From the NCBI GenBank assembly GCA_018873225.1, contig JAEILZ010000001.1, positions 2,914,001-2,978,000 on the forward strand: a stretch of DNA of 64,000 nucleotides, given 5' to 3'. The stretch comes from [Phialemoniopsis] sp. UDSM-2020 (lineage: Eukaryota > Ascomycota > Sordariomycetes > Thyridiales > Thyridiaceae). The position numbers and the translations under genes are program-made. The notes under the pieces are model-generated. The model did no database searches. It was not told the DNA's origin and saw only the letters and a list, made by a program, of their open reading frames with translations. This document shows, one piece after another, positions 34,001-45,800 of this stretch (position 1 is the stretch's first letter; each line of letters begins with the position of its first letter).

Positions 34001-36275
34001 AGTGATCGTGTGTGTGACGAAGGCCACGACTACCAATGATGGTGGGAGTGAAGATCAATGTCCGATCCAATCAAGCATCATGAGTGTCGACGCGTCACGG
34101 TGACCATAAAGGTTAGTCTGTAGTGGGAGCTCCTATCTGTTATCACCATTCATACCCTTTTTCAAAGACAGTTGAGGCAGGCTGGGCAGGCACGACTCAT
34201 GAACAGCATTCCGTCACGTGCTGCTTCGAAACATCGTCTGGGTGTCTCATTGCTGATCGCCAATTGGCATAATCGCTCTCATGAAGGTCAAGGCATTGGA
34301 TGTCATTCTCTCGAAGTCGTCAGAGGCTCAAGATCTATCTGGATAGGAAGCCAGGCGCTTTTCCATAATCGATTCAACAAAACCAGAAACCTGATGCGAC
34401 TTGAAGAGCATCAAACCCACAGTACAGGCACAGGAAGATGAGCAGCGGTTCAGCTCGCTCTCTCCCTCTCACTCCGTACATTGTATTGGGGGATGTCGAC
34501 GACCTCTCTTCTTTTTGCTTCGCGCTGCATCTTCCGCGACTGTGTCATTCTTCAGCCTTGAACCTGCCTATCTAACTCTAGGTCTGTAGCCATTCACATC
34601 GTGGCTAGGTCTAGGTAGCAAGACCTCGTTCTGATCGTCCCCTCGCATGATCACCCAGGATGCGGCGATGAGGCATTATCATTATGGTCGGGCTAACTAA
34701 ATTGCGAGCTGAATTGAGCTTGCCGTTTTCTAACGGCCTCGGAACCACCATGGATTCGTCAGGAAGGGCTCTTCTGACCACCACCTACGGAGTAAGTAGG
34801 CGGCCATCCGTGATCCCCGCAATGATCGACAGCCACACCAATTTTGCTCCGAAAAGTCGAGCCCATGAAGCCGTTGTACACAAGGCGCAAGCTCAATCAT
34901 TCACATATTGCTTCTTATGGGAATTAATTGGGATCTGGGGTGTGATCTTATTCCCAAGACAGTGAGTCTGTCCCCTTGTTTGCTCCCGATGAAGCTTCGC
35001 CCTGCTGGAGTAGCGGCCAAGAGAGGGTTGGGTTCAGCGTCTGGCATCAAGGCATGATTGGGCTCTGATCGACCCCATCCTTCCTGCCCAACCGTTCCGG
35101 CCGTCAGTCACCGCTGCTTCTGGACAAGGTCACTCCCTGCAGTCGTGGTCTATTCTTGCGACCTGGCTAGTACCTGAACTGCTCCATTGTGTCCTTTGGG
35201 CAACAATACGTCGAGGCTTTACACAGACAAGTCAGATGTCAGCCCAACGATGCCTTACAACGGCATCGTAGATGGCACCCCTCAGCCAATGACGGGTCGT
35301 ATTGAACCTCCAGACATATCGTCTTATTGACGGAACTCGACTTGGCCATCCAGGGTGTTCCTTGTCCTGGACAAACCAGGGGCAGCATGTTTTGCAGCTA
35401 TTTGCCTCATCAAAACCACTTTGCTTCGGTTAGCTCTCGACGATCGACACTGCACAGCGCATTACTGTCTCGAAGCCTATGAGCACTCTTCCAGGGCGCC
35501 TGACATGAGGACGTAAGCCAGTCCTTTCCAAGTCTAGCGGGTCACGAAGCCGCCTCAACATGCGGACTGGGTTTGACTAGGACTTCCCAGTCTGCCGGTC
35601 ATTGGGGACAGTACTACCTACCATCCTGTCCTGCTACCGTAGTAGAGTACGATATCTGGTTGTATCTGCTCAGTAGACGCCCAGCCAGCCAGGGCGGGGC
35701 GGTCAGGGGAGCACTGGCTGGAGCTCTGCTGCTAAGCAAGCATCCGGTCCGTGAGGACCTCTTCTTCTTCTCGCCACCCGGCAGACATAAATGCTTTGGT
35801 CTGGGACAAGCTCTTGATATCCCATACTTTCATCATCGTTCAAACATATTGATGAGTAGTGATCCATCCTGTTCACGGCGGCCGAACTCCAATGTTTGTC
35901 TACGATCAACTTTTCCATACTACCTTTCCACATCCAAGGCCCAGATAAACAAACAAGCCAGGGTGCAGAAACGTCGAGTTCGCACCCGCTGCCATCGGAC
36001 AGTGAAGACTGCTGATATACCAGCCAAACCTTTGAGATAGGCCGATCTCTCCGTGCCAGGACTTTGGACTACCGGAAACTCCAGGATTTTGGTTTTCACT
36101 GGTGCAGGTGCCCTCCTCATCAGGCTCAGGACCGACTCCGTCGGTGTTAGTTGCAAGCTCACTCCAACAATCCGGGATTGTTCAAGGAGAAAGAGTCTCT
36201 TCTCAGGTCTTGTTACTTTGACTTTTGCTTGTATTATTTGGCCGTTTGATCTTCCCACGGAACGTGCTCTCCATC
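31017..36275. other. 5.3-kb gene-free stretch upstream of two divergent genes
   Basis: No supportable gene in 5.3 kb lying between the divergent C2H2 gene and the gene at 36276. Composition is ordinary, without the AT-rich decay of repeat-induced mutation and without transposon remnants I can recognise. The left part repeats the motif AAATCCAYGG several times (31305-31314, 31352-31361 with one change, 31657-31666, 31911-31920). A pyrimidine-rich leader-like tract is near 34450-34580. This could be a large regulatory region or long, possibly spliced, 5' leaders. Confidence 0.45.
31305..31920. repeat. recurring AAATCCAYGG motif
   Basis: Four near-identical decamers at 31305-31314, 31352-31361 (one mismatch), 31657-31666 and 31911-31920, all on the + strand, upstream of the C2H2 gene. 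The first two extend further to the right with GTCG. They could be a binding-site cluster or chance. Confidence 0.35.
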
Positions 36276-37444
36276 ATGGTCGGAAGGAACATGGCCCAGC
36301 CGGAATTTGCCTACGGTTCGTCTGGTGCCTCGAATGGCATCTGGAACACATCGCGGAGGTACGCTCTCACTGGTCCAAAAGCCGCCTCATCACCAATGCT
36401 GATCGATCATTCCAGTGCGATCTACAACGACTCCTACCCTTCTGGGGGTTATGATGGCGTCAAATCAGGCTACAGGTCGTCAAGGTAAGATCCTCGCACA
36501 TTACACGTCGGCATACATCGAATAACATCCATGTGTTCAGCATGGTTCATCCCCATGAGAGTTCATCCAGTTTCAACCTCCCCTCTACCGCTTCCATTCC
36601 CAAGGCTAGCCATGTGCCTCGCTCAGATGCTCTGTACAACACTTCTCCGGTTTTCAGCTCACGGGCACCATCCACGGCCTTTGCGAACTCTCCACCAGGC
36701 TTCGGGTCCTACACTGCTGTGAATGCGCAAGGCTGGGACCAGTCCGGCAAGTTCTCACCCGCAGATTCGCTCGAGGACATCATGGCGTCGTCGAGCCCTT
36801 CGGATTACTCGCCTGACCAGGGGCCGGGATCTTCGATGCATGGCAAGTCCAGCAAGCACCACCAAAAGGGGCGTTCCCAACGCAGGCCCTCCAACAGAGA
36901 CGAGTTTGACGGGCCACACCAGTTCCTCCAGCGCCCACCGCCGGATTATGTTGCCATGCAGGAACGGGAATTGCCTCATCTCCCGACGAACCTACTGGTG
37001 CAGGAGCAGGACAGTGTCCTGACACAGGTCAATGATCGCCTGTCTCAATGTGCATTTGATTTTGTCGCGAAGTACCAGTTTCCTATTCCGCTCACCCAGG
37101 ACATGAGGCCCGTGGAGCGCCCCCAAGACCGGGAATGGACTGAGTGGGTGCATCTCCTCAAACGGCTGGCCACAAAGAGGCGGATCCCCGCCCGTGTGTT
37201 ATATAATGGCCAGATTAAGCAGTTTGTCACCATCTTGGAGAATTCCTTGGAGATGAGACATGCCGCAAAGCATCAGTCCCGGCCGCTCAAGGATGACAGG
37301 AACATCCTCCAGCTCATCTCGGCCGGCATTCAAGTTGCCAAGATCCTCAAAGATGCCCAGGCCATGGACTACTTGGACAGATTATACGTTTCCACGGAAC
37401 AACAAATTCATGACCGTGCTGCCGCAGTTCGGTATCGAGGATGA
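36276..37444 (+). CDS. protein of unknown function, likely fungal-specific
   Basis: Two exons, 36276-36484 and 36541-37444 (370 aa), intron 56 nt. I do not recognise a named family. Residues 1 to about 190 are Ser/Pro/Gly-rich and probably disordered, with a basic patch (KHHQKGRSQRRPSNR). From about 215 the sequence becomes well structured and helical: LLVQEQDSVLTQVNDRLSQ, FVAKYQFPIP, EWTEWVHLLKRLATKRRIP, NGQIKQFVTILENSLEMRH, ILQLISAGIQVAKILKDA, and YLDRLYVSTEQQIHD. Its composition is that of a conserved protein-protein or regulatory domain. It lies on the same strand as the Zn2Cys6 gene, 1.5 kb upstream of it, and has a very long upstream region, so a regulatory role is plausible but unproven. 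An alternative start is the in-frame ATG at 36291. Confidence 0.72.
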
Positions 37445-38974
37445 CTGCCTCATCCTCCCCGTCAGACATCCCTGCTTGCTGGGCTTTTGGCCCGCCCAGA
37501 CTATGCATTACGATGTCGGACCCGGCCATCTACTTTCTTTTTTTCCCTACTTTTGCTTTGGTGTTATCTGATTACCCGGGTTTTGCGTTCTGGGCTTCAC
37601 GGGTAGCTGTTTCGCTACCAGGGTTGGCGAGCGAGGCAGGCTCTTTGATCCGACTCTGCCCATCGTGTCGCCGAATTAGACTGAGCGACCGCGCTCTTCA
37701 TGCTGGAAAGCCGGTGTTGTTGGCATTGTCTATTTTTGATGCTGGAAAAGCCTTTGGGCCCTGCTGCTGGATCAAGATCTTTTCAGACTGGTTTCTCGTT
37801 CTTAATGTCGTCATGACTGTCCATTATGGTCTCTGGAAATGGTTCTACGGAAACTTGGAGAGATATCCGGGAGGTTGGGTCTTGATGTCTGCTTATGTCT
37901 GTTTAACGATGATACGAAGTTGAGGATCCTGTATGAGCTATTTCACGCTTCTTCGTTCTTGGTTCACCGGATACGCCCCTTTAATTCTAGACTGCAATCT
38001 CTAGCCGTTGCTGCTGTGAGGTGCGATTCTTGACGTGTATACCAGAAATTCTGTACCTATTACATATTCATACATTATCAATTCAAGCAGAGCAGAAACC
38101 AGAACACTTTGGATCTGTATCAGATGTCGAGATACACAGACAGGGAAGGTTGGTAGGGTGTGCACGTACGTTGCAACATCGGTCTTCCAAGACGGGCGGT
38201 TGACGAGCGGGCCGTCGCTGTTGTCCAATCCTGTGTCCAGTTTTCCCCGCGTTACCTTGCCGTCGGTCGGGGTTCGAGGGCAAAGGCAGCAGCTGGGCGT
38301 ATTATCGGTACCTTTATCTTGTTCTCTTTGGCATTTAGGAGGAGAGTGGGGCTGATCGGTAGACGAAATAGGCATAGCGTCTCCTAATAATGGTTCACCT
38401 CTCTCAGCCAGCGACTGAGAAAAGACCACAAGAAATGTTTCGGCCAGGGTTCGGTCGATCGATACAGCTAGCCTGGACTGGTGGCTGAGCCGCGCGATCT
38501 CTCGAGTGACGGACGACTGCTCTTCCTCTTTAAAGAACTGACTTGACGACCTTCTTCTCTAACGATGCAACTTTCAATGATGATGCAATTGTCCGTGGAA
38601 AGGGTTGTCTGTTGAGATATTCAACTCGTGTCGCATTACAACCAGCCGTCTTGATTGGCGACAACTAGAGAATTCGGGGCAAAACCGTGGTGGGGAATCA
38701 ACTGCCCAATCGACAATCGCCTGGAAACCGTCGTCGCACTTCACGGGCGTCACCTCTTCCTCCAGCTTGGGTCCTGTCGCCCGAGTCGCATTGCGATTAG
38801 TAACGTGGAGGTTCTGGTGGTTTCGCCAACCCATAGGCGGGCGAAGTGACGTCTTTGCATTGATCGTACTCGACGGACCGCTCAGGAAGTTGAAGGCGAT
38901 CGCATATCAACCGGGATCCTCGCATTTCCTTTGAGAAAACCTCAGCTTCAAAGTTGTCAGGACCATCCACGACT
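37445..38974. promoter_or_regulatory. 1.5-kb intergenic before the Zn2Cys6 gene
   Basis: Contains the 3' UTR of the upstream gene and the promoter of the regulator. No gene seen; the short frames present have no coding character. Confidence 0.45.
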
Positions 38975-41644
38975 ATGGCAACATCTACTTCGTATAGAAA
39001 CTCGCCGGACGATGGTCGCGATCCGTCTCTGTCCGGATCGGCAGGCGACGAAGAGTCCTGGGCCTTCATGAACTTGTCGGATGCTTCCAATACGGAATCA
39101 CTCGGTATCCTCACAAGCCCGGAGAGCAGCCTGGTCTCCTTTGGTGTCAACGTGGGCCACCAGGGTCACCTGCCTCCCTCGCCCCATGGCCCTCCCTCGC
39201 CTTTCGACTTGAATGCGGACCAAGTCGGTCTATCACATCCGCCCATGGGCATGTCTCTGCCCCGACAGAGCTCTGCGTATGGCAATGTCAACCTGGAAAG
39301 AGTGACCTCCCACCCGATGGGTTTTGACACCACGACCGACACTACCTCTGCTTTCAGCATGGCCGCGGAGCAGCTGTCGACCAACTCTGTTTCAGGGTCA
39401 TTCTCAGACCAATCCTCCGCCTTCGGCGTGGGTGAGCCGGACTCGTTGCTTTTCAGCCCCGATATGCAACCTCCCATCTCCAGTGCATCGCTCCCGGTCT
39501 CCTCGAACTTTGCCTTTGATTCGTTTCAACTTCCAGGTGCGCATAGTCGACATAACCCTTTCGTACAGTAGTCCCCGGCTAACCATCTCTCATAGACTTC
39601 ACATTTCCCCTTTCCAATGACCTGGGCGCTGGTCATATGCCAGACCTTAGTCAGCCGCTGAATGCTGCGCAGCTCGAGTTTCTCCAGCAATTTCAGGCGG
39701 TCAACACCGCTGCGCCGTGGCAGCCAAGTAACCTGGGTCAAGGTGATATGTTTGTACAGGAGGATAACTTCACTGTCTCCTCGTCACCCGTGCAGTATTC
39801 GTCCGCAAGCAGCCAGCAGTCCGTCAGCCCTGGGCTGTCAAACATCAAGCTAGAGGCGGACAGCTCGAAATCATCATCGCCGTCAGATCCGGTTCGCAAG
39901 GTCAGGGGCAGCGGTTCCAGAGTCGAGAAGAAGAGGAAGACCTCTTCCGAGTCGTCTTCCAGCGCGGCAGCCGGCTATGGTCAGTTCGTTATTGTCACGC
40001 CGAATTCGATCAACGCCAACTCGGGCAAGCACAATCCTTACGAGTGTTTCGAGGCCATGCGGTCATCGCATAAAGGTCGCAAGGGGCCACTTCCGAGCAA
40101 GACAAAGGAGAACGCTCTCCAGGTTCGGAGGAAAGGCGCGTGCTTCTGTTGCCACGCACGCAAAGTCAAGGTCAGTCCACACTTCGGTTTTCTCCCGAAA
40201 CGCGCTCAACAAGGACTAACGCCGTTTACTCTACATAGTGTGATGCCGAGCGCCCGTGCCGGAACTGCACCAAGTTGGCAGTTGGCGTGCCGCAGGTGGT
40301 CTGCTGGCAGTTTCCGGATTTTCTTGATGTGTTGTTCCCTACCCTTATCAGAGGTCACCTCGGTAAAGAAGCTGTCACCAGTTTCCTCACCGACAACATC
40401 CAGAGTTTCACCATTCAAGGCACGGAGATGCCGTGCGCTATCGAGCTATTCTCCGGCCTCCGTTTCTCTAGTGTTTTCAAGATCAAGGCCAAGTTCTTCA
40501 CCGCTAGGACGCAAGAGCCTCTCGAGCACTGGCATATGTCGATTGGATCCAGCGGCGTCAACCTCCAGTCGCAAGCCGCCGTGCCAATCGGTCTCGAGAC
40601 TGAGAGTGCCGCGCAAAAGGATGTGTTGAAGAAAACCACCAAGGATTATGTGCATGCCATCATCCAGGAGTCCAAATACGCCGAGCAGACGACGGATAGT
40701 CTTAGGAGCACCAGGCTGCCAGAGAAGGTTTTGCGCATCGCCCAGAGATACTTTAAGCAGACCGATGTAAGCCACCCTCATCTTTGCAGAATTCGGCAGT
40801 GTTGCTAACAGACTTTGCTACTAGTCACCGATGGTGAAACGTGCCCTGTCTATATACGCCATGCACTATATCCTAACCAGGCACCTTTGCTTAACCACCC
40901 AGACCGTCAAGAGCCTAGAGCACACGGGACTGGTACCTCAAAATCTTCCCTTCCTGACGCCGCGCGTGCTGAACCGGCAGATCAAAGCCGTCATTGACGA
41001 CATGCTGACTCGCGAGATGCAACTGCTCTTCGACGCCTTCTCCAAATCACTCAAGCCCAAGTCCAAAAAGGAATGGGCGCAATGCCTCGCATCCTTCCTT
41101 GTGCTCTGCGTCTTCATGGAAGCCATCGAGGCAGCGGTAGACACCTTCGTCATCTCCCAGAATGAGGTCGACATGCGCAAGGGCGAGGTCACCACGTACA
41201 AGAGATCCGACGCTTTGAATCTCAACGCGGGGATTGAAAACATGCCGTTCAAGCAGTTTGCCTACCAGTTCCACCAGATCTATCAGACACATAGCAAGGA
41301 CGCGACCACGAGGGCGTTCAACCCGCTGCTGGATGATGATGTGATGCTGAGCGGCGATCTAGACCAGCCGGCCAAGGAAATGGTGGTGGCTTTACAGGAA
41401 CTGATGAAAGGTGATAACTGTAAGTGTTTACATCAGTCGTCCAGGCCGTTCCTCATATCAAGTGAGAATACGTTTGCTAACACATGAGTGATTAGGGGCT
41501 GAGCTGGACTATCTTTCCATGGATCCCATTCTGCCCAACATGGAAGATTATCCCTTCCCTCGAGACATTACGGAGAACTACAACGGCCGGTTGCTGGCCA
41601 AGTTCTTGCTTTCGTTCACCCATGAACGTTATATCTTTGGGTGA
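38975..41644 (+). CDS. Zn2Cys6 (binuclear cluster) transcription factor
   Basis: Five exons: 38975-39536, 39596-40170, 40239-40766, 40825-41419, 41496-41644 (802 aa), all phases consistent. The N-terminal 340 residues are Ser/Pro-rich and likely disordered. A basic run (RVEKKRKTSS) precedes the zinc cluster, whose ligands are Cys370, Cys373, Cys380, Cys386, Cys389 and Cys401; an intron interrupts it right after the third-ligand-adjacent VK, a common place in this family. Spacing is C-x2-C-x6-C-x5-C-x2-C-x11-C, with a longer last loop than the usual 6-8, and there is an extra Cys372. The C-terminal half is helical (FPDFLDVLFPTLIRGHLGKE, RALSIYAMHYILTRHLCL, CLASFLVLCVFMEAIEAA) and ends in FLLSFTHERYIFG. 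It resembles a group of Sordariomycete C6 proteins of unknown target. Confidence 0.86.
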
Positions 41645-42748
41645 AGGCGTGCTTACAGAGGGAGCACACCCGCATGAGCTGTACTGGGATGATGAGATGG
41701 CGTATAACAGTAGGGAAGGATGGCAAGCGTTTGATGTAGCAACAATTAGTGCGATACCCACGGTCTTTTTTGGCATATTAGACTTCATCTTTGAATAGAC
41801 ACATCCAATACTTCATGTCTCGGTATGACTTGGTTCCAGAGCAAGGTGCTTCGCTCCTACTTGGCAGCAATATCGGTATATCACACATGTATCATCTATC
41901 TAGGGCCAAATACGAAATAAAGAAGAGAGAGGGAGCATATAAGATGTTTGTCCGTTTTAGTCCCGATGACGCACTGAAGATCTACGCCATCAGGGTGGAC
42001 TGGACGGGCTGTCTAGGCCTTTGGTTTGATCTTCCACGCGAACGATAAAAAAAGAAGTTAACCATCTTGCGCACTGAAGGTAGCACAGAGGCAGGCAAAT
42101 TTGTGGGTGTTCGTCGCTCAATTTCAATTCACTCCAACAACAAACAACAAGACAAATCCTTGCCCGCCTGAGAGCGAGCGGTGAGGAGGTTGGTCACCAG
42201 GGCACGCGAGAAACGTGTTCGTCGAACCTACCTCTGTTTCAATGCCCGATCGTCCGCAGAAAGAAAAGAGAGTAGAGCCCGTGCATGCAGAGGAGTCTGT
42301 CTCAATCTCGCAACAATCGAGGCTTTCCCTCGCGCGCCTGGCGACCATCACCACCTGGTTGGAAATTGTTGGGAGTGTGTTGGGGAGAAGAGAGATCGTG
42401 GAATTTCAGAGCCGAAAAATTTCACAGGTAAGGGTACCAGGATTCTGCATCACGTGGAATTATGGGTCTCTCCGACAGCAGCAAATTTCAAAGCCTCAGC
42501 ATTCAGTATCATGGATCCCTTCTCTCTCTTTTCTCTTTACACATTTCATTAGCACCATAAATCAACCGATTACCAATTCGCCCAACTTGCTATCGGTCAT
42601 ATTGCGTGCCAGAGGAAACTCTCGGCTCTCCTTCACCCCACGACTGTCTGGTCTGTGCATCTGGAGCTCTCGGGCTTCGTCTGGCAGAGACTGGCTGGGT
42701 GGAGGTTACCTACATTTTGATCTGAACCCCTGTCGTAATGCAGTACGA

Positions 42749-42804
42749 AAAGGAATGACCTCGGTTTTGTAATCGGTTTTGTAAAGGAATGACCTCGGTT
42801 TTGT
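42749..42804. repeat. 22-bp direct repeat
   Basis: The same 22 bp (core GGAATGACCTCGG then TTTTGT) stands at 42749-42770 and 42783-42804. The 12 bp between them repeat the end of the unit (ending CGGTTTTGT), so this is one full and one partial tandem duplication. Confidence 0.8.
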
Positions 42805-45800
42805 CGTAAGAAGCGCTTCGGCTTCGTATAGGGAGCGCTTGCCTTTCAATGACAACGAGGCAAGCGAACGAAAAGGCTTCCGTCGTGGCTTGCTTCGTCA
42901 CAACTGTCCGAGCCTTTTCGATGCCTGTTTGACAGCATGCAGCCATCAGCGAGAAGCTGTCAAGTCTGCATTGTTGGAGACCGCGCCATGTGATTGACAT
43001 GTGCCTCGTCCCTAACTCGAACCCCTTCGCGACGATTCTGACGTAGGCGGCGTCCTGTGAGCGCGCTTAGGAGGGAGTCCTCGATGTCTCTTGTCATTGC
43101 TTCATCTTGGATCTCAGCTGGACAAGCCTGAGCCACTCGGGGAAATCGTCCAGTCTCTTCGAGGGACACAGACCTCGCGTAACATTTTGTATGATTCGAG
43201 ATGGCGTATCCTTACCTGTTCCTGCCCGAGTCGCAAGCTCAGTGAGCGTGGATCGGCGGTATATAAGTGTCTGTGAGGTGTCCGCAGATCTTGCAAGCTA
43301 GAGTCCGACGGGGCCAGCATCAGGCCAGCCCCGAGGAAGTCACAGGCGAGCCCATCGCCGATTGCAGCTGAGTCGGGATTTGGAGCTTCCATGTGGGAGC
43401 TGATTTGGTCGCCAAGCTGGTATTCCTCGCAATGCTCTCCCGAGGCCACACCGCTCTAACCGTTCCGCAAGAGAACGATGCCCTGGCTTGCCTGGGAAGG
43501 CTGTTGAGCCTTTTGTAATCGTGATATCACTTCTCTGGATAAGTGATTGTATGCTTGAAGGATGTCTAAAGATACATTTTCCGCGCTTGGTCGCGCCATT
43601 TGATAGTTTCCTCTTGGCTTGAGAAACGTTAAAGCCGTACCCCGCGGCGAGCGGCAATTCGGCAGCGTACCTGAAGGATCTCGATCTCCTTGCAGGTCAG
43701 GGCTAAAGAAACGATGCTTTTTTGTCATGCAAGGACAATCGCTGATGGTCAGGGGTGCTGTCAAGAAAAATCATGGCGAGGAGAAGCGATGAGACGACGG
43801 CGTGCTTTTCTGTTCAGGTCGCCCTAGGCTCGTCCAGGGGTTGGCCGGTAAACACAGTGGCTCCAGGCCGCTAGCCAACTGTTGTTGATGCTAAAGCTTG
43901 GTGTCCGGCTCCAACGTGCAAATCAGGTAATTCATGTACAGAGGACATGAAATTCTCAAGCATCCCTGTCAAATATGCCGTGATCGCACCGTGATGGTCT
44001 TCGGAGTCGCGGTACGGTCGGCACTGCCACCAAAGATCATCTTTGTTGAAGCCAAAGAACAGAGCATCGACCGGAGGTTGATCATTAGAGAAGAGATCGT
44101 TGATGCTTTAACATGGCTTGCATCTGCAGCGGGCGTCAGGCAACACGGGCGTCAAAACAAGTGGCGTCCTCGATCCGCGCTGCTAGGCCGGTTGATTTGT
44201 CTCACGTCGGGCCGCACAGGTCTTCCATTCCAGTCCTGTTGCGTCTTCGGAAGGCGTCGAAGGAGGGGGAAGGGGGGTTGGCATCGATAGATCACAGCTT
44301 ACCCAGCCAGGCCAGCCTGGGGATTGAAGCTAAACCAACACTACTCCCCTTGCTCTCCCGTACCTTATCTTAGCCATGTCTCAACCCACTGTGGGGAATG
44401 CTTATTTAGATCTCCTAGGCTCCTTGGCGACGGTTGATCGTGAAGGATCACAGCCAACCGTCCAGTCCTGGACCTTGCTCGGCTCGGCCTGGCCTGAGCC
44501 ATGACCAGATTTCCTTCCAAGGGCTGCCACAGGACGGACCAGGTCGAGTGCACGGTGGCATGACGGCATGAGCTCGGTGTAGCCCCGAGGGTGTCACCAC
44601 CGCCTTTTGTTCTTTCTGTGCTGCATCCCTGATGATGCGCCCTGCCAACAGTGACGCACTGTTAGATTGCGCATAGATTGGGGTAAGCTGAGGTGATCGA
44701 CTCGGAGCGGCCGCGAAAATGTCGTGGTAGGAAGCAGTAGGCTACAGGCCCGTCCGGCGGTGGACTGCAATGTGACTGAAAACACAGCTGCAGCCGAATG
44801 GCCCAGCCATTCTGTGCCACGCGAGTGACTCGACGACCTTTTGATCGCCAGTCAACAGCAGCGCCCGCAAAGTGTTGACGAAAGTACCTAACGTCAAGAT
44901 AGAGAAAGATATTTTTGGCGCAATGGCCGGTCCTTACAATCCGGCTTGACATGATTCGCCTACCATATTCGCCTCCCAAAGGGCAAAGCGTTGTGTTTTT
45001 CGTCTGGGTGGTGAGAGATCACCAACGGCAACAACGCAGCGGCTCTAGGGCACCTTTGGCACCCTCCAGACCTCTCCCGATCTTCTCAACAAAAAGCAAG
45101 TTTTTCCCTTCTGACAAGAGGCTTTGTGCAGTTTTCGTTGGCTGCGCGTTGTGTGTGTGCCCCTCGCAGTGTTGCTGCAGCTTTGAGCAGAAACCCTGCT
45201 TCCCTCGTGCAGATCCCGTCTTGCTAGCAGCAGTCTTCCTTGTCTCCTCTTCTCCATCCGCTCATCCACTCCATCCCTCCATGTCAACCACAACAGCTCA
45301 AGCGCCGGTACGCAGACATCAAAGACCGTTTACTTCCCTGAATTCGCAGTTCAAGCCCCTGGGCATGACCCACCAAGTGTCCATCCTCCGGGCCAAAGAT
45401 CTGGCGCATCGAACTCAATCGTGATCCCAAAGCACTCTTGTCATCGCACAGACCAGCCAGACTTGATGAACATGGCTTCTGTTTCCGGGTTGCTCAAGCT
45501 CAAAGCAAGGTCAGTGAGTTATGTGCTATATAGACAGATTAAATGCGTGTGTTTACTTGGCCCAGTACGCACTAAAGTAGTTGTGCCTTGGAGAAAGGTA
45601 CCAGCCTTCTGCTCGGGGTCCACACCATCCAGCCATCCACAACATACACAACATCATTTTCCGGTGCTTTTGTCTGCCAATTCTAGTTTGTTACTTCCTT
45701 TTGTATGTACATAGGCCCACGAATGCCAAGTCACTCGTTGATAGCTGGATGGTGTTTCAGATTGGAGCTAACGTCCACTCCTCTGCAAGTAGAGGCTCTC

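Noticed and set aside
31017..36275. Degenerate transposon or RIP-mutated repeat
   Set aside because: The region is not AT-rich, has no TpA excess visible by eye, no terminal repeats and no polymerase or transposase fragment.
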